A DNA stretch of 64,000 nucleotides from Myxococcus stipitatus DSM 14675 (GTDB lineage: Bacteria; Myxococcota; Myxococcia; Myxococcales; Myxococcaceae): assembly GCF_000331735.1 (NCBI RefSeq), contig NC_020126.1:1240001-1304000 (forward strand), written 5' to 3'. Of the stretch, positions 1-10,588 are shown piece by piece (positions within the stretch are counted from its first letter, which is position 1; each line of letters begins with the position of its first letter). The position numbers and the translations under genes are program-made. Below the pieces are notes generated by a model, which was given only the letters and a program-made list of their open reading frames with translations, was not told the DNA's origin and ran no database searches.

Positions 1-345
1 CGTGTCCTGGAACCAGGAGTTGCCCGCGTCCATGACGACGTCCCCGGGCGAGAGCAGCGGGAACAGCCGCTCCAGCATCTGGTCCACCGCCGCGCCCGCC
101 GTCACCATCAGCAGGATGCGCCGAGGCCGCTCCAGGCTCGCGACGAAGGACTCCAGCGACGCGAGCGCCTGCAGCTCCGGGCGCCCGTGCTTCCGGTTCA
201 TCTCGTCGACGTGCTTCGCGTCCCGGTCCCACCCCACCACCTTGAAGCCGTGGTCCGAGATGTTGAGGGCCAGGGCCGCGCCCATGACTCCCAGTCCCGC
301 CACGCCGAACTGCGCGCCCGCCTGGGCGCTCGCTGCCGCACTCAT
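1..345 (-). CDS. gnd: 6-phosphogluconate dehydrogenase, N-terminal part (cut by window edge)
   Basis: Oxidative decarboxylation of 6-phosphogluconate to ribulose-5-phosphate with NADP+, the third step of the oxidative pentose-phosphate pathway (cytoplasmic). Only the first 115 residues are present. The N-terminal dinucleotide-binding motif is visible as GVAGLGVMGAALALNISDHG near residues 14-33, followed by a Rossmann-type strand (KVVGWDR) and the family-typical VVMDAGNSWFQDT stretch at the cut end. The start ATG at 345 begins MSAAASAQAGAQFGV. It lies 20 bp after the pgl stop, so it is the third gene of a zwf-pgl-gnd operon. The NAD/NADP preference cannot be judged from this fragment. Confidence 0.93.
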   Translation of the reverse strand, partial: MSAAASAQAGAQFGVAGLGVMGAALALNISDHGFKVVGWDRDAKHVDEMNRKHGRPELQALASLESFVASLERPRRILLMVTAGAAVDQMLERLFPLLSPGDVVMDAGNSWFQDT

Positions 346-365
346 GGTTCCTCCAAGAAGTTCGC

Positions 366-1033
366 TCACCGTCCCGCGGCGGCGGTGTCCATCATCCACT
401 GCGCATTCGAGACGCGAGCCGCCGGGAGCGCCAGGTCGCCCGCCAGCGCGCGCTTCGCCACGTCCCGCTTCCCCCCGCCCGCCACCAGCATCAGCACCGC
501 ACTTGCCGACAGCAGCACCGGCATCGTGAGCGTCATCCGCCACGGCGGGGGCTTGGGGCCCACCAGGGACAAGACCCGCCGGCCCTTCTCCTCCAGCGCC
601 GGGTGCCCGGGGAAGAGGCTGGCCGTGTGGCCGTCCTCGCCCATGCCGAGCAGCACCACGTCCAACGTCGCGGGCAGTCGTGACTCGTAGTCGCGCGCGG
701 CGGCGTCGCGGTCCTCGCGCTCGCCCTCCATGCGGAACACCTGCGACGGGGACAGCCGCAGCGGCCCCACGAGCGTCTCCTCCACCATGTGGTAGTTGCT
801 GTCCGGGTGGTCCGGCGGCACGAAGCGCTCATCCACGAAGTAGAGGTCCACGCGCTCCCACGGGAGCGTCAGCCGCGAGAGCTCCCGGTACGCGGGCCCC
901 GGCGTGCCGCCTCCCGACAACGCGAGGCTCGCGCGAGGCTTCGTCGCGAGCGCCGCCTGCAGCGACTTCGCCATCCACTCCGCGGCCTGATGGGCAAGGC
1001 CCTCGGTCGGGACGACCTGGGGAGGCTGCGCGC

Positions 1034-1037
<4 letters not shown>
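366..1037 (-). CDS. pgl: 6-phosphogluconolactonase
   Basis: Hydrolyses 6-phosphogluconolactone to 6-phosphogluconate, the second step of the oxidative pentose-phosphate pathway. The 223-residue product has the usual family length and motifs: LSGGGTPGPAYREL (sugar-phosphate loop), VDLYFVDERFVPPDHPDSNY in the middle, and VVLLGMGEDGHTASLFPGH in the second half. The ATG at 1037 was chosen because it overlaps the zwf stop as ATGA, which implies translational coupling. An in-frame extension further upstream would run through zwf and is rejected. It sits between zwf and gnd, the biochemical order of the pathway. Confidence 0.95.
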
Positions 1038-2575
<1,538 letters not shown>

Positions 2576-2847
2576 TCCGCTGCCTCCTCCGAGTGACTTC
2601 GTGGTCGGCCACCTTACGCCCCCCTCGTCTCCGGACGGCAAGACAGAGTGCGCGCAGTGACGTGCGCGTGACGTCTGGAGCGTTGGATAGCGCGCCCCCG
2701 ACGTGACGAGGGCCCTGCTCTAACAGCACGAAGCCACGCTCGCCATGCCCAGTCGGCGGTGCGCCACGCCAAAGGTCGCTGGAATGTGTCCTTCTCCGAG
2801 CAGCTCGGCGGGCCTCGGGGACGGGCCGTCCTGGTAGGGTCCCGCGG

Positions 2848-4962
2848 ATGAGAAGACTGCGTGGGATTCTGCTGTCCTGTGGGGGCGCGCTGTGGTTGGC
2901 CGCGTGTGGAAGCGGTGGTACGTCGCAGGAGCCCGACGGTGCGCTGGGAGCGCAGGCGCTGCCGATCATCGCTGAGCAGCCCGGCGGCATCGCCGAGGCG
3001 GTCTGGCGCTGGTACGACGACCCGGACATCGCGAAGTCCAGCTACGCGAGCCCCGTCTGGTTCGACTTGGGGGGAGGCTCCATCCGCTGCTCCGCGGCGA
3101 TGATCGGCCCCAACTTCATGCTGACCGCGGCCCACTGCGGCGCGCCGACCCAGCTGACGCTGAGCTTCCTGACGTACGCGGAGGACAGCAACACGGCCAA
3201 GCGCTTCGAGGACTTCAACTGCAAGATGCTCTACAACACCTGGCACAGCTCCGACCTGGCGCTGTACTTCTGTCCCCCGAATGCCTCGGGCGTCAGTCCA
3301 GGTGACAAGTACGGCTACCTCGACTTCGAGACCGGCGCGCTGAGCGTGGGGCAGCAGGTCTACAGCATCTGGGGAAACCCGCTGCAGACGCCGGCCCCCT
3401 CGCTCTATGACGTCCGCTTCCTGTCGAAGGGCACCATCACCTCGACGACGAGCTCGGGGACCTTCACGACGGACCCGGCGTTCGTCCAGGTCAATCCCTC
3501 GACGGGGCTGCCGGACTACACCACCAGCCACGAGCGCTCCATCGGCATCAGCACGAACCTGTGGAGCAACTACGGCGCCAGCGGCTCCGCGCAGCTCAGC
3601 GCGACCTCGCACAGAATCGCGGTGGGCCCGCTGTCCACCGCCACGCCCGATGGTCATGGTCGCAACGCGCTGTCCATCGCACAGTACCTGCTGGATGGCA
3701 CCGTGGATGGCCGCGACCCGATACGGCTCAACACCTCGTACGTCGCCTCGCTGGGCGTGACGCCGTCGAGCTACACCGGCCTCATGGACAAGGACGGGGA
3801 CAAGCTCATCGACCTCCAGGAGGACGTGGAGCGCCTGCGGGGAGAGAGTGCCCGCGATTGGTATGTGCTCGACTTCGACAGTGAGCGGCGCAACGCGCTG
3901 TGGACGCTGAACACGGCGGCCTTCGTCTCGGTGTCCTTCAACACCACGGACCGCACCGCCCAGCTCATCAGGACCCAGGCCTCCGTCGCCGAGCAGCCGA
4001 TGCTGTCCCACTCGCGCCTGAACCTCACGCCTGGCAAGTACAGGCTCTCACTCCAGTTGGACACGGTGACCTCCGACTCCTCGCTGCCCGTGTGGTTGGG
4101 GATGGCGTGGGTCAACCCCGTCACGGGGCTGGGCGAGATTCAGGGCCGGTGGCTCTCGAGCCCTCCGGGCTCGGGGTGGGGGATGCACGCGGTGGAGGTG
4201 ACGCTGCCGACGACTCAGGGCGCGCAGGTGATGGTGATGGGCGCGAGCAGCCGGTTCAACGTCCGGCTGGCCGCCATCAACGTCGTGAAGTCCGGCGCGG
4301 CGATGAACCTGGACACCGCGGACCTGCGCTTCCATTGGCGCAACGATGTCACCGGGGGACGGGGACGTGTCGTCCCGCGCGGCGTCAACTCCGCGACGCG
4401 GACGGACTGGGCGCTGCGGGTGAAGTTCGATGCGACGAACCCGACGGGCTGGCCCATCCGGAATCGGCAGTTCGCGCTGGTGGGCGCTGGCCGCTATCGC
4501 CTCTGCTTCGACCACAAGCAGGAGACGTCGGCCTCGAGTGGGGTCATGCGCGTGGTGTCCACGGGTGAGGAGCGCGTGCGGCAGGACATCGCCGCGGGCA
4601 GCGCGTGGAGTCGGACGTGTACGCCCAGCTTCCGGGCGAAGACCGACGACAACAACGTCCAGTTCGGCGTCACCTCGGGAGCGGGCTCCTACCTGGTGGA
4701 CAACATCGCCATCGTCGAGGAGCCGCGCTTCATCAGCGAGCCGGGCGTCGACCGGCCGGGCCAGGACATCCGAAGCCTCGACCTCCTCGTGGCGGACCCC
4801 GTGCTCTGTGAGGACGCCTGCGCGAACGAGAGCGGCTGCGTCGCCTATACCTACGTGGCGCCGGGCCACCAGGGCGTGAATGCGCGGTGCTGGCTCAAGA
4901 GCGCGCTGCCCGCGACGTCCTACTCGACCAGCTGGTGTCACACGGGCTATCGCCTGCCCTAG
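2848..4962 (+). CDS. Secreted trypsin-like serine peptidase lipoprotein with C-terminal PAN/Apple-like domain
   Basis: A 704-residue exported protein. The N-terminus is a lipoprotein signal with lipobox LAAC (Cys20). A chymotrypsin-fold domain follows, with His96 in LTAAHC, a likely Asp136 in SSDLALYF and a candidate nucleophile Ser246 in GASGSAQL. The last is unusual, because the family motif is GDSGGP, so activity is not certain. The middle (about 370-630) looks like beta-rich carbohydrate-binding or concanavalin-like modules. The last 70 residues carry spaced cysteines (VLCEDACANESGCVAYTY, RCWLKS, SWC) typical of PAN/Apple adhesion domains. It is probably surface-displayed and binds protein or glycan. 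It is transcribed alone, divergently from zwf, and is followed by a strong hairpin. Confidence 0.75.
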   Translation: MRRLRGILLSCGGALWLAACGSGGTSQEPDGALGAQALPIIAEQPGGIAEAVWRWYDDPDIAKSSYASPVWFDLGGGSIRCSAAMIGPNFMLTAAHCGAPTQLTLSFLTYAEDSNTAKRFEDFNCKMLYNTWHSSDLALYFCPPNASGVSPGDKYGYLDFETGALSVGQQVYSIWGNPLQTPAPSLYDVRFLSKGTITSTTSSGTFTTDPAFVQVNPSTGLPDYTTSHERSIGISTNLWSNYGASGSAQLSATSHRIAVGPLSTATPDGHGRNALSIAQYLLDGTVDGRDPIRLNTSYVASLGVTPSSYTGLMDKDGDKLIDLQEDVERLRGESARDWYVLDFDSERRNALWTLNTAAFVSVSFNTTDRTAQLIRTQASVAEQPMLSHSRLNLTPGKYRLSLQLDTVTSDSSLPVWLGMAWVNPVTGLGEIQGRWLSSPPGSGWGMHAVEVTLPTTQGAQVMVMGASSRFNVRLAAINVVKSGAAMNLDTADLRFHWRNDVTGGRGRVVPRGVNSATRTDWALRVKFDATNPTGWPIRNRQFALVGAGRYRLCFDHKQETSASSGVMRVVSTGEERVRQDIAAGSAWSRTCTPSFRAKTDDNNVQFGVTSGAGSYLVDNIAIVEEPRFISEPGVDRPGQDIRSLDLLVADPVLCEDACANESGCVAYTYVAPGHQGVNARCWLKSALPATSYSTSWCHTGYRLP

Positions 4963-4989
4963 CCGCCCGCCTCCCTGACAGGCGCCGGA

Positions 4990-5029
4990 AGCGTGCCCGG
5001 AGGCTGTCCTTGCCCCCTCCGGGCACGCT
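4990..5029 (+). terminator. Strong hairpin after the peptidase gene
   Basis: A perfect 14-bp inverted repeat with arms 4990-5003 (AGCGTGCCCGGAGG) and 5016-5029 (CCTCCGGGCACGCT) and a 12-nt loop, 27 bp after the stop codon at 4962. No T tract follows, so it may be a weak or Rho-assisted terminator. It abuts the ATG at 5030, which argues against that codon being the start of the next gene. Confidence 0.6.
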
Positions 5030-5083
5030 ATGTCCAGGACCGATGATGAGCCCCCGCCACGCGCCTCCGCCGTCCCCGCCACG

Positions 5084-5809
5084 ATGAAGTACCTCGTCAC
5101 CGTCTGGTTCTGGCTCGTCTTCCTGCTCACCGCGCCCCTGCTGTTCGCGCTGGGGGCGCTGCTGTTGCTCGTCACCTTCCCGGTCGACCGGGACCGCCGG
5201 ATGCTCCACTGGCTGGTGTGTCACTGGTGCCATGGGCTGTGGCTGCACCTGTCGCCCGGTTGGCGCACGCGGTTCGAGGGCCGGGAGCTGCTCCCGAAGG
5301 GGCCCTGCGTCATCGTGGTCAACCATCAGTCCGCCATGGATATCCTCGCGGTGATGGGGCTGTACCACCCGTACAAGTTCGTCGCGAAGGCGTCGCTGTT
5401 CTCCCTGCCGCTCGTGGGCTGGATGATGACGCTCCTGGCCTACGTGCCCATCGTCCGAGGCTCCACCACGGCCCTGCACCAGCTGCTGGACCCCTGCAGG
5501 CGATGGCTCCGCCGAGGCATGCCCATCCTCATCTTCCCCGAGGGCACCTATGCCCTTCCCGGGCAGCGGCTTCCCTTCAAGCGCGGCGCCTTCCAGCTCG
5601 CGGTGGAGGAGCACGTCCCGGTGGTGCCCATCGTCGTGGAGGGAACGACGGACCTGTTGTTGGGAGACGGCCCCTGGATGAATCCCAGGGCCTCCATGCG
5701 CGTGCGGGTGTTGCCGCCGCTGCCTCCGGAGTCGCTGGGGCAGGACTCGGTGGTGCTCGCGGAGCGCGTGCGCGCGCTGTACGAACAGACCTTGTCCGCC
5801 CACGGTTGA
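5084..5809 (+). CDS. plsC: 1-acyl-sn-glycerol-3-phosphate acyltransferase (PlsC family)
   Basis: Transfers an acyl chain to lysophosphatidic acid to form phosphatidic acid at the inner membrane. The HX4D catalytic motif is NHQSAMDIL, followed by the substrate-binding FPEGTY block and the VPIVVEGTT block, in the normal order. A hydrophobic N-terminal segment (MKYLVTVWFWLVFLLTAPLLF) is the expected membrane anchor. I prefer ATG 5084 (241 residues) over ATG 5030. The latter lies directly on the edge of a 14-bp hairpin and adds a non-conserved polar leader. Neither has a clear Shine-Dalgarno sequence. It ends 9 bp before the next gene, so the two are probably co-transcribed. Specificity among PlsC-like enzymes is not resolved. 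Confidence 0.85.
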   Translation: MKYLVTVWFWLVFLLTAPLLFALGALLLLVTFPVDRDRRMLHWLVCHWCHGLWLHLSPGWRTRFEGRELLPKGPCVIVVNHQSAMDILAVMGLYHPYKFVAKASLFSLPLVGWMMTLLAYVPIVRGSTTALHQLLDPCRRWLRRGMPILIFPEGTYALPGQRLPFKRGAFQLAVEEHVPVVPIVVEGTTDLLLGDGPWMNPRASMRVRVLPPLPPESLGQDSVVLAERVRALYEQTLSAHG

Positions 5810-5818
5810 GACGCGCGC

Positions 5819-7702
5819 ATGGGATGGACACTCTGGGCCCTGGAGTCGTTGCTGGCGGTGGCCGCCGCGTGGGCCCTGTCCACCGCCCTGCTGCGTGAGC
5901 GTCCGACGCTGGAGCGCTGGATGGGCGCGCTCCTCATCGGCTCCGCGAGCATCCTCACCTGTGTCCAAGGGCTGGGCCTCGTCGGGCAGTTGGGCCGGCC
6001 TCAGCTCGCGGTGGCTGGACTGCTGCTGCACGGAGGACTTCTCGCCTTCGCCCTGCGTCGGGTGGGCGGCGCGGAGCTGCTCTCGCGCCTGCGCGCGGAC
6101 GTGGGCGCTCCGCCGCGCTTGCTGCGAGACATCCATCAGCGTCAGGAGCTGGCCGCGTGGGCCCTGGTGCCGGCGGCCTGCGCGGTCATCGTCTCGTGCT
6201 CCATCATCTGGCACTTCCCCAACTGGGCCTGGGACGTCGTCTGGTACCACGTCCCCAAGACGAACTACGCGGTGCAGACGGGCAGCATCACCTGGGTGGA
6301 GACCTCCGTCTGGTACGTCAACGGCTACCCCGAGCTCACCGAGCTCCTGTCCGTCTGGAACGTGCTGCTGCCTCGGCACACGCGTCTGGATGACCTGTCC
6401 CAGGTTCCCTTTGGAGTCCTGGGCGCGCTCGCGGTGGCCGCGTGGTGCCGTCGAGCGAGCGCGAGCCCCGCGCTCTCCGCGTCCCTGGGCGCGATGTGGC
6501 TCGCGCTGCCCGCGGTGGCCCTCCAGCTCCACACCTCCCACGCCGACGTGGTCGCGGGCTCACTGTTCATCACCGCCTTCTACTTCCTCACCGAGCGCGA
6601 TTGGAGCCCCTCCGCGCGCACGCTGACGCTGCTGGCGATGGGGCTCTACGCGGGCACCAAGGTGTCGGGCCTGTTCCACCTCGCGCTGATGTCGCCGCTG
6701 CTGCTCGCTCGGGGCGCGGAGGTGTTGTCGCGCGCGAAGGGGCGTCGTGGCCGGGTGCTGGGACAGACGGCGCTCGCGCTGCTGCTGTTGCTCTGGCTGG
6801 GCGCGCCCACCTACGTGGAGAACGTGGCGCGCACGGGCAATCCCTTCTGGCCCGCGCGCATGCGCGTGCTGGGGCATGAGCTCGAGGGCCCCATCCGCGC
6901 GGAGGACATCACCGGGCCGCCGGCCTTCTTCGGCTCGCCTGGGGCCTTCCGGCGCATGGTGGACGCATGGACCGCGCCGGAGGGCATGTACTGGCCCGAC
7001 GTGCGCGAGCGCGCCTACGGCTGGCTCTTTCCGTATCTGCTGCTTCCCGCGCTGCTGTGGGTGAGCGCGTTCGCGGTCTTCAGTCGGGAGCGCTTCCTGC
7101 GCCTGTCGCTGCCCTTGCTCGCGGGCCTGTCCGTGCTGGTGCCCGCGGCGTGGTGGGGGCGCTTCACGTTGGGGCTCCCGGCCGCGGGGCTCGTCGCGCT
7201 GGCCGTGCTGCATCGCCAATTGCGCACGCGCTACCTCCAGGTGCCGCTGTCCGCCCTCGCGGCCTTCCTGTCCGTGGCGTCCTTCGCCAAGGCCGCCGTG
7301 GGCTATCAAGTCCTGCCCACGATGGGGCGCCGCGCCGTGCCGGGTCTGCGGGACACGGACCGCGTGCGCGAGCGGATGGGCTGGCTGTGGCCTCCCCACG
7401 CGGCGCGCCTGCGTGAGGAGGAACTCGAGCCTGGCGACGTGGTGGCCTACGACAACACCACCACGTTCCTGGGCGAGTACTGGACGCTGGACCTGCGCAA
7501 CCGCGTGGAGTTCGTCAACCACGACGGCGCCGACGACGTGTACCTGGACAGACTCCGCGCGCTGAAGCCGCGCTGGGTGAGCGTGGGCCGGGACAGTCCC
7601 GCGGAGCGCCTGTTGCTCGACCGCGCCCCTGTCTTCGAGCGGCTCTTCGACTGTCCTTCGAGCGGCGCTGTCATGTATCGGGTCACTCGCGACGACTGGT
7701 AG
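5819..7702 (+). CDS. Polytopic membrane protein, GT-C-like glycosyltransferase candidate
   Basis: A 627-residue protein with many hydrophobic segments (roughly ten or more). The first external loop contains WDVVWYHVPKTNYAVQTGSI. The Asp followed by YH resembles the loop-1 motif of polyprenol-phosphate-sugar-dependent GT-C transferases (ArnT/PMT-like). The C-terminal quarter is soluble, ending FDCPSSGAVMYRVTRDDW. No catalytic residue is proven. It begins 9 bp after plsC and probably shares its transcript, which suggests a lipid or envelope role. Could also be an uncharacterised transporter-like protein. Confidence 0.5.
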   Translation: MGWTLWALESLLAVAAAWALSTALLRERPTLERWMGALLIGSASILTCVQGLGLVGQLGRPQLAVAGLLLHGGLLAFALRRVGGAELLSRLRADVGAPPRLLRDIHQRQELAAWALVPAACAVIVSCSIIWHFPNWAWDVVWYHVPKTNYAVQTGSITWVETSVWYVNGYPELTELLSVWNVLLPRHTRLDDLSQVPFGVLGALAVAAWCRRASASPALSASLGAMWLALPAVALQLHTSHADVVAGSLFITAFYFLTERDWSPSARTLTLLAMGLYAGTKVSGLFHLALMSPLLLARGAEVLSRAKGRRGRVLGQTALALLLLLWLGAPTYVENVARTGNPFWPARMRVLGHELEGPIRAEDITGPPAFFGSPGAFRRMVDAWTAPEGMYWPDVRERAYGWLFPYLLLPALLWVSAFAVFSRERFLRLSLPLLAGLSVLVPAAWWGRFTLGLPAAGLVALAVLHRQLRTRYLQVPLSALAAFLSVASFAKAAVGYQVLPTMGRRAVPGLRDTDRVRERMGWLWPPHAARLREEELEPGDVVAYDNTTTFLGEYWTLDLRNRVEFVNHDGADDVYLDRLRALKPRWVSVGRDSPAERLLLDRAPVFERLFDCPSSGAVMYRVTRDDW

Positions 7703-7772
7703 GTGTCTTCGGGGAAAGCTCCGTGTCGTGGCGCCAGTCCGCCGTGAATGAAACAGCCGCGTTGAAAGAAAT

Positions 7773-7794
7773 CGGCGGGAGTGCGAGCCCGCCG
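7773..7794 (+). terminator. Hairpin downstream of the membrane protein gene
   Basis: Inverted repeat CGGCGGG (7773-7779) and CCCGCCG (7788-7794) with an 8-nt loop, 70 bp after the stop at 7702. No T tract is present, so this is a weak call for transcript end. Confidence 0.35.
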
Positions 7795-7852
7795 TGGAGA
7801 TGCGTGCGATTGACGCGCCGAGCCTGTCTCGCGCGTGCGGTATCCTGGGCAC

Positions 7853-10588
7853 ATGCGCCAATTGCTGACCTTGCTGCTCTTGCTCGCCGCGCCAGTCTGG
7901 GCCGCGGTCCCCTCGGGCTTCGCGGAGACGGTCTACACCTCGAATGACTTGATCCAGGCCACGGGCATGGCGTGGGCGCCGGATGGCTCCGGGCGCTTGT
8001 TCGTCACCATCAAGTCAGGGGATGTGCGGGTGGTGTCGATGAGCAACGGCTTGCCTCGGACGACAACGCCGGGCGGCACCACCTTGGTGACGAGTCTGTT
8101 CGCCCGGGAGCTCGTGGTCGAGACCAACAGCGAGTGTGGTGTCATCGGCATCGCGGTCGACCCGAACTACACCGTCAATCGCTACGTCTACATCTTCGTC
8201 ACGGTCTCCGAGACGGAGCAGCAGATTGTCCGCTACACGGACCTCGACGGCGTGGGCACGGCGCGCACGGTGATTGTCTCGGGACTCCCCACGAAGGGAC
8301 AGAACCACGACGGTGGCGCGCTGGGCTTCGGGCCGGACGGCAAGCTGTACTTCGCCATCGGCGACCTGGGCAACGGCACGGGCGTGGACGCGGACCTCAC
8401 GTCGCTGGCGGCCAAGGTGAGCCGGGTGAACCGGGATGGCTCGCCGGTGAATGACAACCCGTTCAACGACGGCGTGGGTCCCAACAACGAGCGCATCTGG
8501 GCGCGAGGCTTCCGCAACCCGTTCACGCTCACGTTCCAGCCGAGCACCGGCCTCTTGTGGCTCAACGTCGTGGGCACCAACTACGAGCAGACCTTCGTGG
8601 TGAAGAGCGCCGCGCACGGGGGCTACAACGACTACGAGAACAACCAGCCAGCGACGAACAACTACATCACTCCCGTCATCAAGTACCGCACCGGCGGCAT
8701 CGATGAGCGCACCCTCACCGCGAGCGGCGCGGTTCGCTCGGGCGGCGTCACCACCTTCACGACCACGGGCACCCACGGCTTCCGCAAGGGCGAGAAGCTC
8801 ACCCTCGCCGGTGTCACGGACACGTCCTTCAACGGAGACTTCTACGTCGCCAGCACCCCGAGCGGGACGACCTTCACCGTGGCGCAGGTGGGTCTGGCGG
8901 ATGCGAGCAGCGGCGGGGGTTCGGCGAAGACGCAGCGGTTGGGGGGCTGCATGAACGGCGGCGTCTTCTATGACGCCACGCTGTTCCCGCCGGAGTACCG
9001 CGGCAACTACTTCTTCGGGGACTACGTCGACGCCACCTTCATGCGTGCCACGCTGGCGGCGGACAACACCATGGCGACGGTGGACTCGTGGGGCACCAGC
9101 TTCACGTCGTACATCGACGCGGCGGTGGGCCCGGATGGCGCGCTGTACACGATCGGCTTCCAGGGCCGTCTGCGCCGCATCGTCCCCGCCAACCCAGGCC
9201 AGCGACTGGTCGTGTCGGGGCTGTATCCCCGCGTCGTCGAAGGCGGCCAGGCCACGTTCACCGTGCGCCTGGCGCAGGCGCCCACGAGCCCCATGGTGGT
9301 GGATGTCTACCGCGCTCCGGGCGGAAGCTCGGACCTGCGCATCTCTGGTCGCGCGACCTTCACCTTCACGCCCGACGACTGGAGTGTCCCTCGCGTCGTG
9401 ACGCTCGAGGCGCTGGAGGATGCGGACGCCGTGCAGGACACGGCCACCTTCACCGTGTCATCGAGCGGCCTCACGTCGGAGTCCGTGCTGGCGACGACCA
9501 TCGAGGACAACTCCGCGCAGCTCGTGCTCTCGTCGAGCAACGTCAACGTCCCCGAGGGCGGCACCGCGACGTTCACCGTGGCGCTCTCCCGCGCTCCGGC
9601 GAGCAACGTCACCGTGAACGTGGCGCGTGCCTCCGGGGACGCGGACCTGACGGTGCAGGCGGGCGCGACGCTGACGTTGACGCCGACCGACTGGAACACC
9701 CCGCAGACGGTGACGCTGGCAGCCGCGGCCGATGCCGACAACGCGGATGGGGTCGCCACCATCGCTGTCTCCGCCACGGGATTGGACTCGCGCACGGTGA
9801 CGGCGACGGAGGTGGACAAGGACGACCTGGCTCCGGACATCACCTCCACCGCGCTCACCCGGGCGGTGGTGGGCAACCCTTATCGCTATGACGTCGACGC
9901 GCGAGCCCGTCCCGCGGCCCAGTACTCGCTCACGACCTCACCTCCGGGGATGAGCATCGACGCGGCCACGGGCCTCATCACGTGGACGCCGACCACGGCG
10001 GTGACGGTGGACGTCGCGGTGCGCGTGACGAACGGCGTGGCTCCCGATGCCACCCAGACGTTCTCCGTCACGGTGACGCAGGATGAGCCTCCGGTCGCGA
10101 AGCTCACGCATCCCACGCAGGAGGAGCGCGTCTCGGGTGCGTCCGCGGAGTTCTATGGGGACTGCGAGGACGACGTGGGCTGCACGCATGCGGAGTTCTA
10201 CGTGGACGGGGAGCGGCGCTACGTCGACGAGCGCACGGACAACCACTTCCACTTCGGCGGTGAGCACAACCGCTGGGACACGACGGACCTGGCGCCGGGA
10301 GGTCACCTGGTGCGCTTCGTCGTGGTGGACACGCGAGGCAACCGCGCGGAGGCCGAGGTGAAGGTGTGCGTGGGCACCGGAGACTGCACGCTGGTGCCGC
10401 CCGACGCGGGGACTCCCGACGCGGGGACTCCCGACGCGGGCGGAGGGGTGCCGGATGCGGGAGAGGAGCCGCCGTTGCCCCTCCCCTCGGGCGGTGGCTG
10501 CGGGTGCGGCGCGGCTCCCATGGGCGCGCTGGCTTGGGGCGCCTTGGCGGTGCTGGCGCTGGTGCGGCGGCGACGTCAGCTTCGCTGA
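7853..10588 (+). CDS. Secreted PQQ-type sugar dehydrogenase-like protein with Calx-beta-like repeats and Myxo-CTERM tail
   Basis: A 911-residue exported protein. Residues 1-17 form a Sec signal (MRQLLTLLLLLAAPVWA); ATG 7853 is chosen because it starts the signal directly, 18 bp inside a longer frame. Residues about 20-450 resemble the glucose/sorbosone dehydrogenase beta-propeller (MAWAPDGSGRLFV, NHDGGALGFGPDGKLY, ARGFRNPF), with an inserted beta segment near 285-360. Two Calx-beta-like repeats follow, each ending in a TFT-DW...VTL pattern, then cadherin/Ig-like modules. The C-terminus has PDAGT repeats, a Cys-rich GGGCGCG, a hydrophobic helix and RRRR, the layout of a Myxo-CTERM sorting signal. 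The family normally uses PQQ and calcium; bound cofactor is not visible here. Its 3' end overlaps the convergent next gene by 13 bp. Confidence 0.78.
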   Translation: MRQLLTLLLLLAAPVWAAVPSGFAETVYTSNDLIQATGMAWAPDGSGRLFVTIKSGDVRVVSMSNGLPRTTTPGGTTLVTSLFARELVVETNSECGVIGIAVDPNYTVNRYVYIFVTVSETEQQIVRYTDLDGVGTARTVIVSGLPTKGQNHDGGALGFGPDGKLYFAIGDLGNGTGVDADLTSLAAKVSRVNRDGSPVNDNPFNDGVGPNNERIWARGFRNPFTLTFQPSTGLLWLNVVGTNYEQTFVVKSAAHGGYNDYENNQPATNNYITPVIKYRTGGIDERTLTASGAVRSGGVTTFTTTGTHGFRKGEKLTLAGVTDTSFNGDFYVASTPSGTTFTVAQVGLADASSGGGSAKTQRLGGCMNGGVFYDATLFPPEYRGNYFFGDYVDATFMRATLAADNTMATVDSWGTSFTSYIDAAVGPDGALYTIGFQGRLRRIVPANPGQRLVVSGLYPRVVEGGQATFTVRLAQAPTSPMVVDVYRAPGGSSDLRISGRATFTFTPDDWSVPRVVTLEALEDADAVQDTATFTVSSSGLTSESVLATTIEDNSAQLVLSSSNVNVPEGGTATFTVALSRAPASNVTVNVARASGDADLTVQAGATLTLTPTDWNTPQTVTLAAAADADNADGVATIAVSATGLDSRTVTATEVDKDDLAPDITSTALTRAVVGNPYRYDVDARARPAAQYSLTTSPPGMSIDAATGLITWTPTTAVTVDVAVRVTNGVAPDATQTFSVTVTQDEPPVAKLTHPTQEERVSGASAEFYGDCEDDVGCTHAEFYVDGERRYVDERTDNHFHFGGEHNRWDTTDLAPGGHLVRFVVVDTRGNRAEAEVKVCVGTGDCTLVPPDAGTPDAGTPDAGGGVPDAGEEPPLPLPSGGGCGCGAAPMGALAWGALAVLALVRRRRQLR
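10400..10440 (+). repeat. 15-bp tandem repeat encoding PDAGT linkers
   Basis: The unit cccgacgcggggact occurs twice fully and once partly (10400-10414, 10415-10429, 10430-10440). It encodes the flexible PDAGTPDAGTPDAG linker before the Myxo-CTERM tail. Likely slippage-prone in length between strains. Confidence 0.85.

Noticed and set aside
5030-5083. Alternative upstream start for plsC at ATG 5030
   Set aside because: It abuts a 14-bp hairpin, has no ribosome-binding site and adds a polar, non-family leader.
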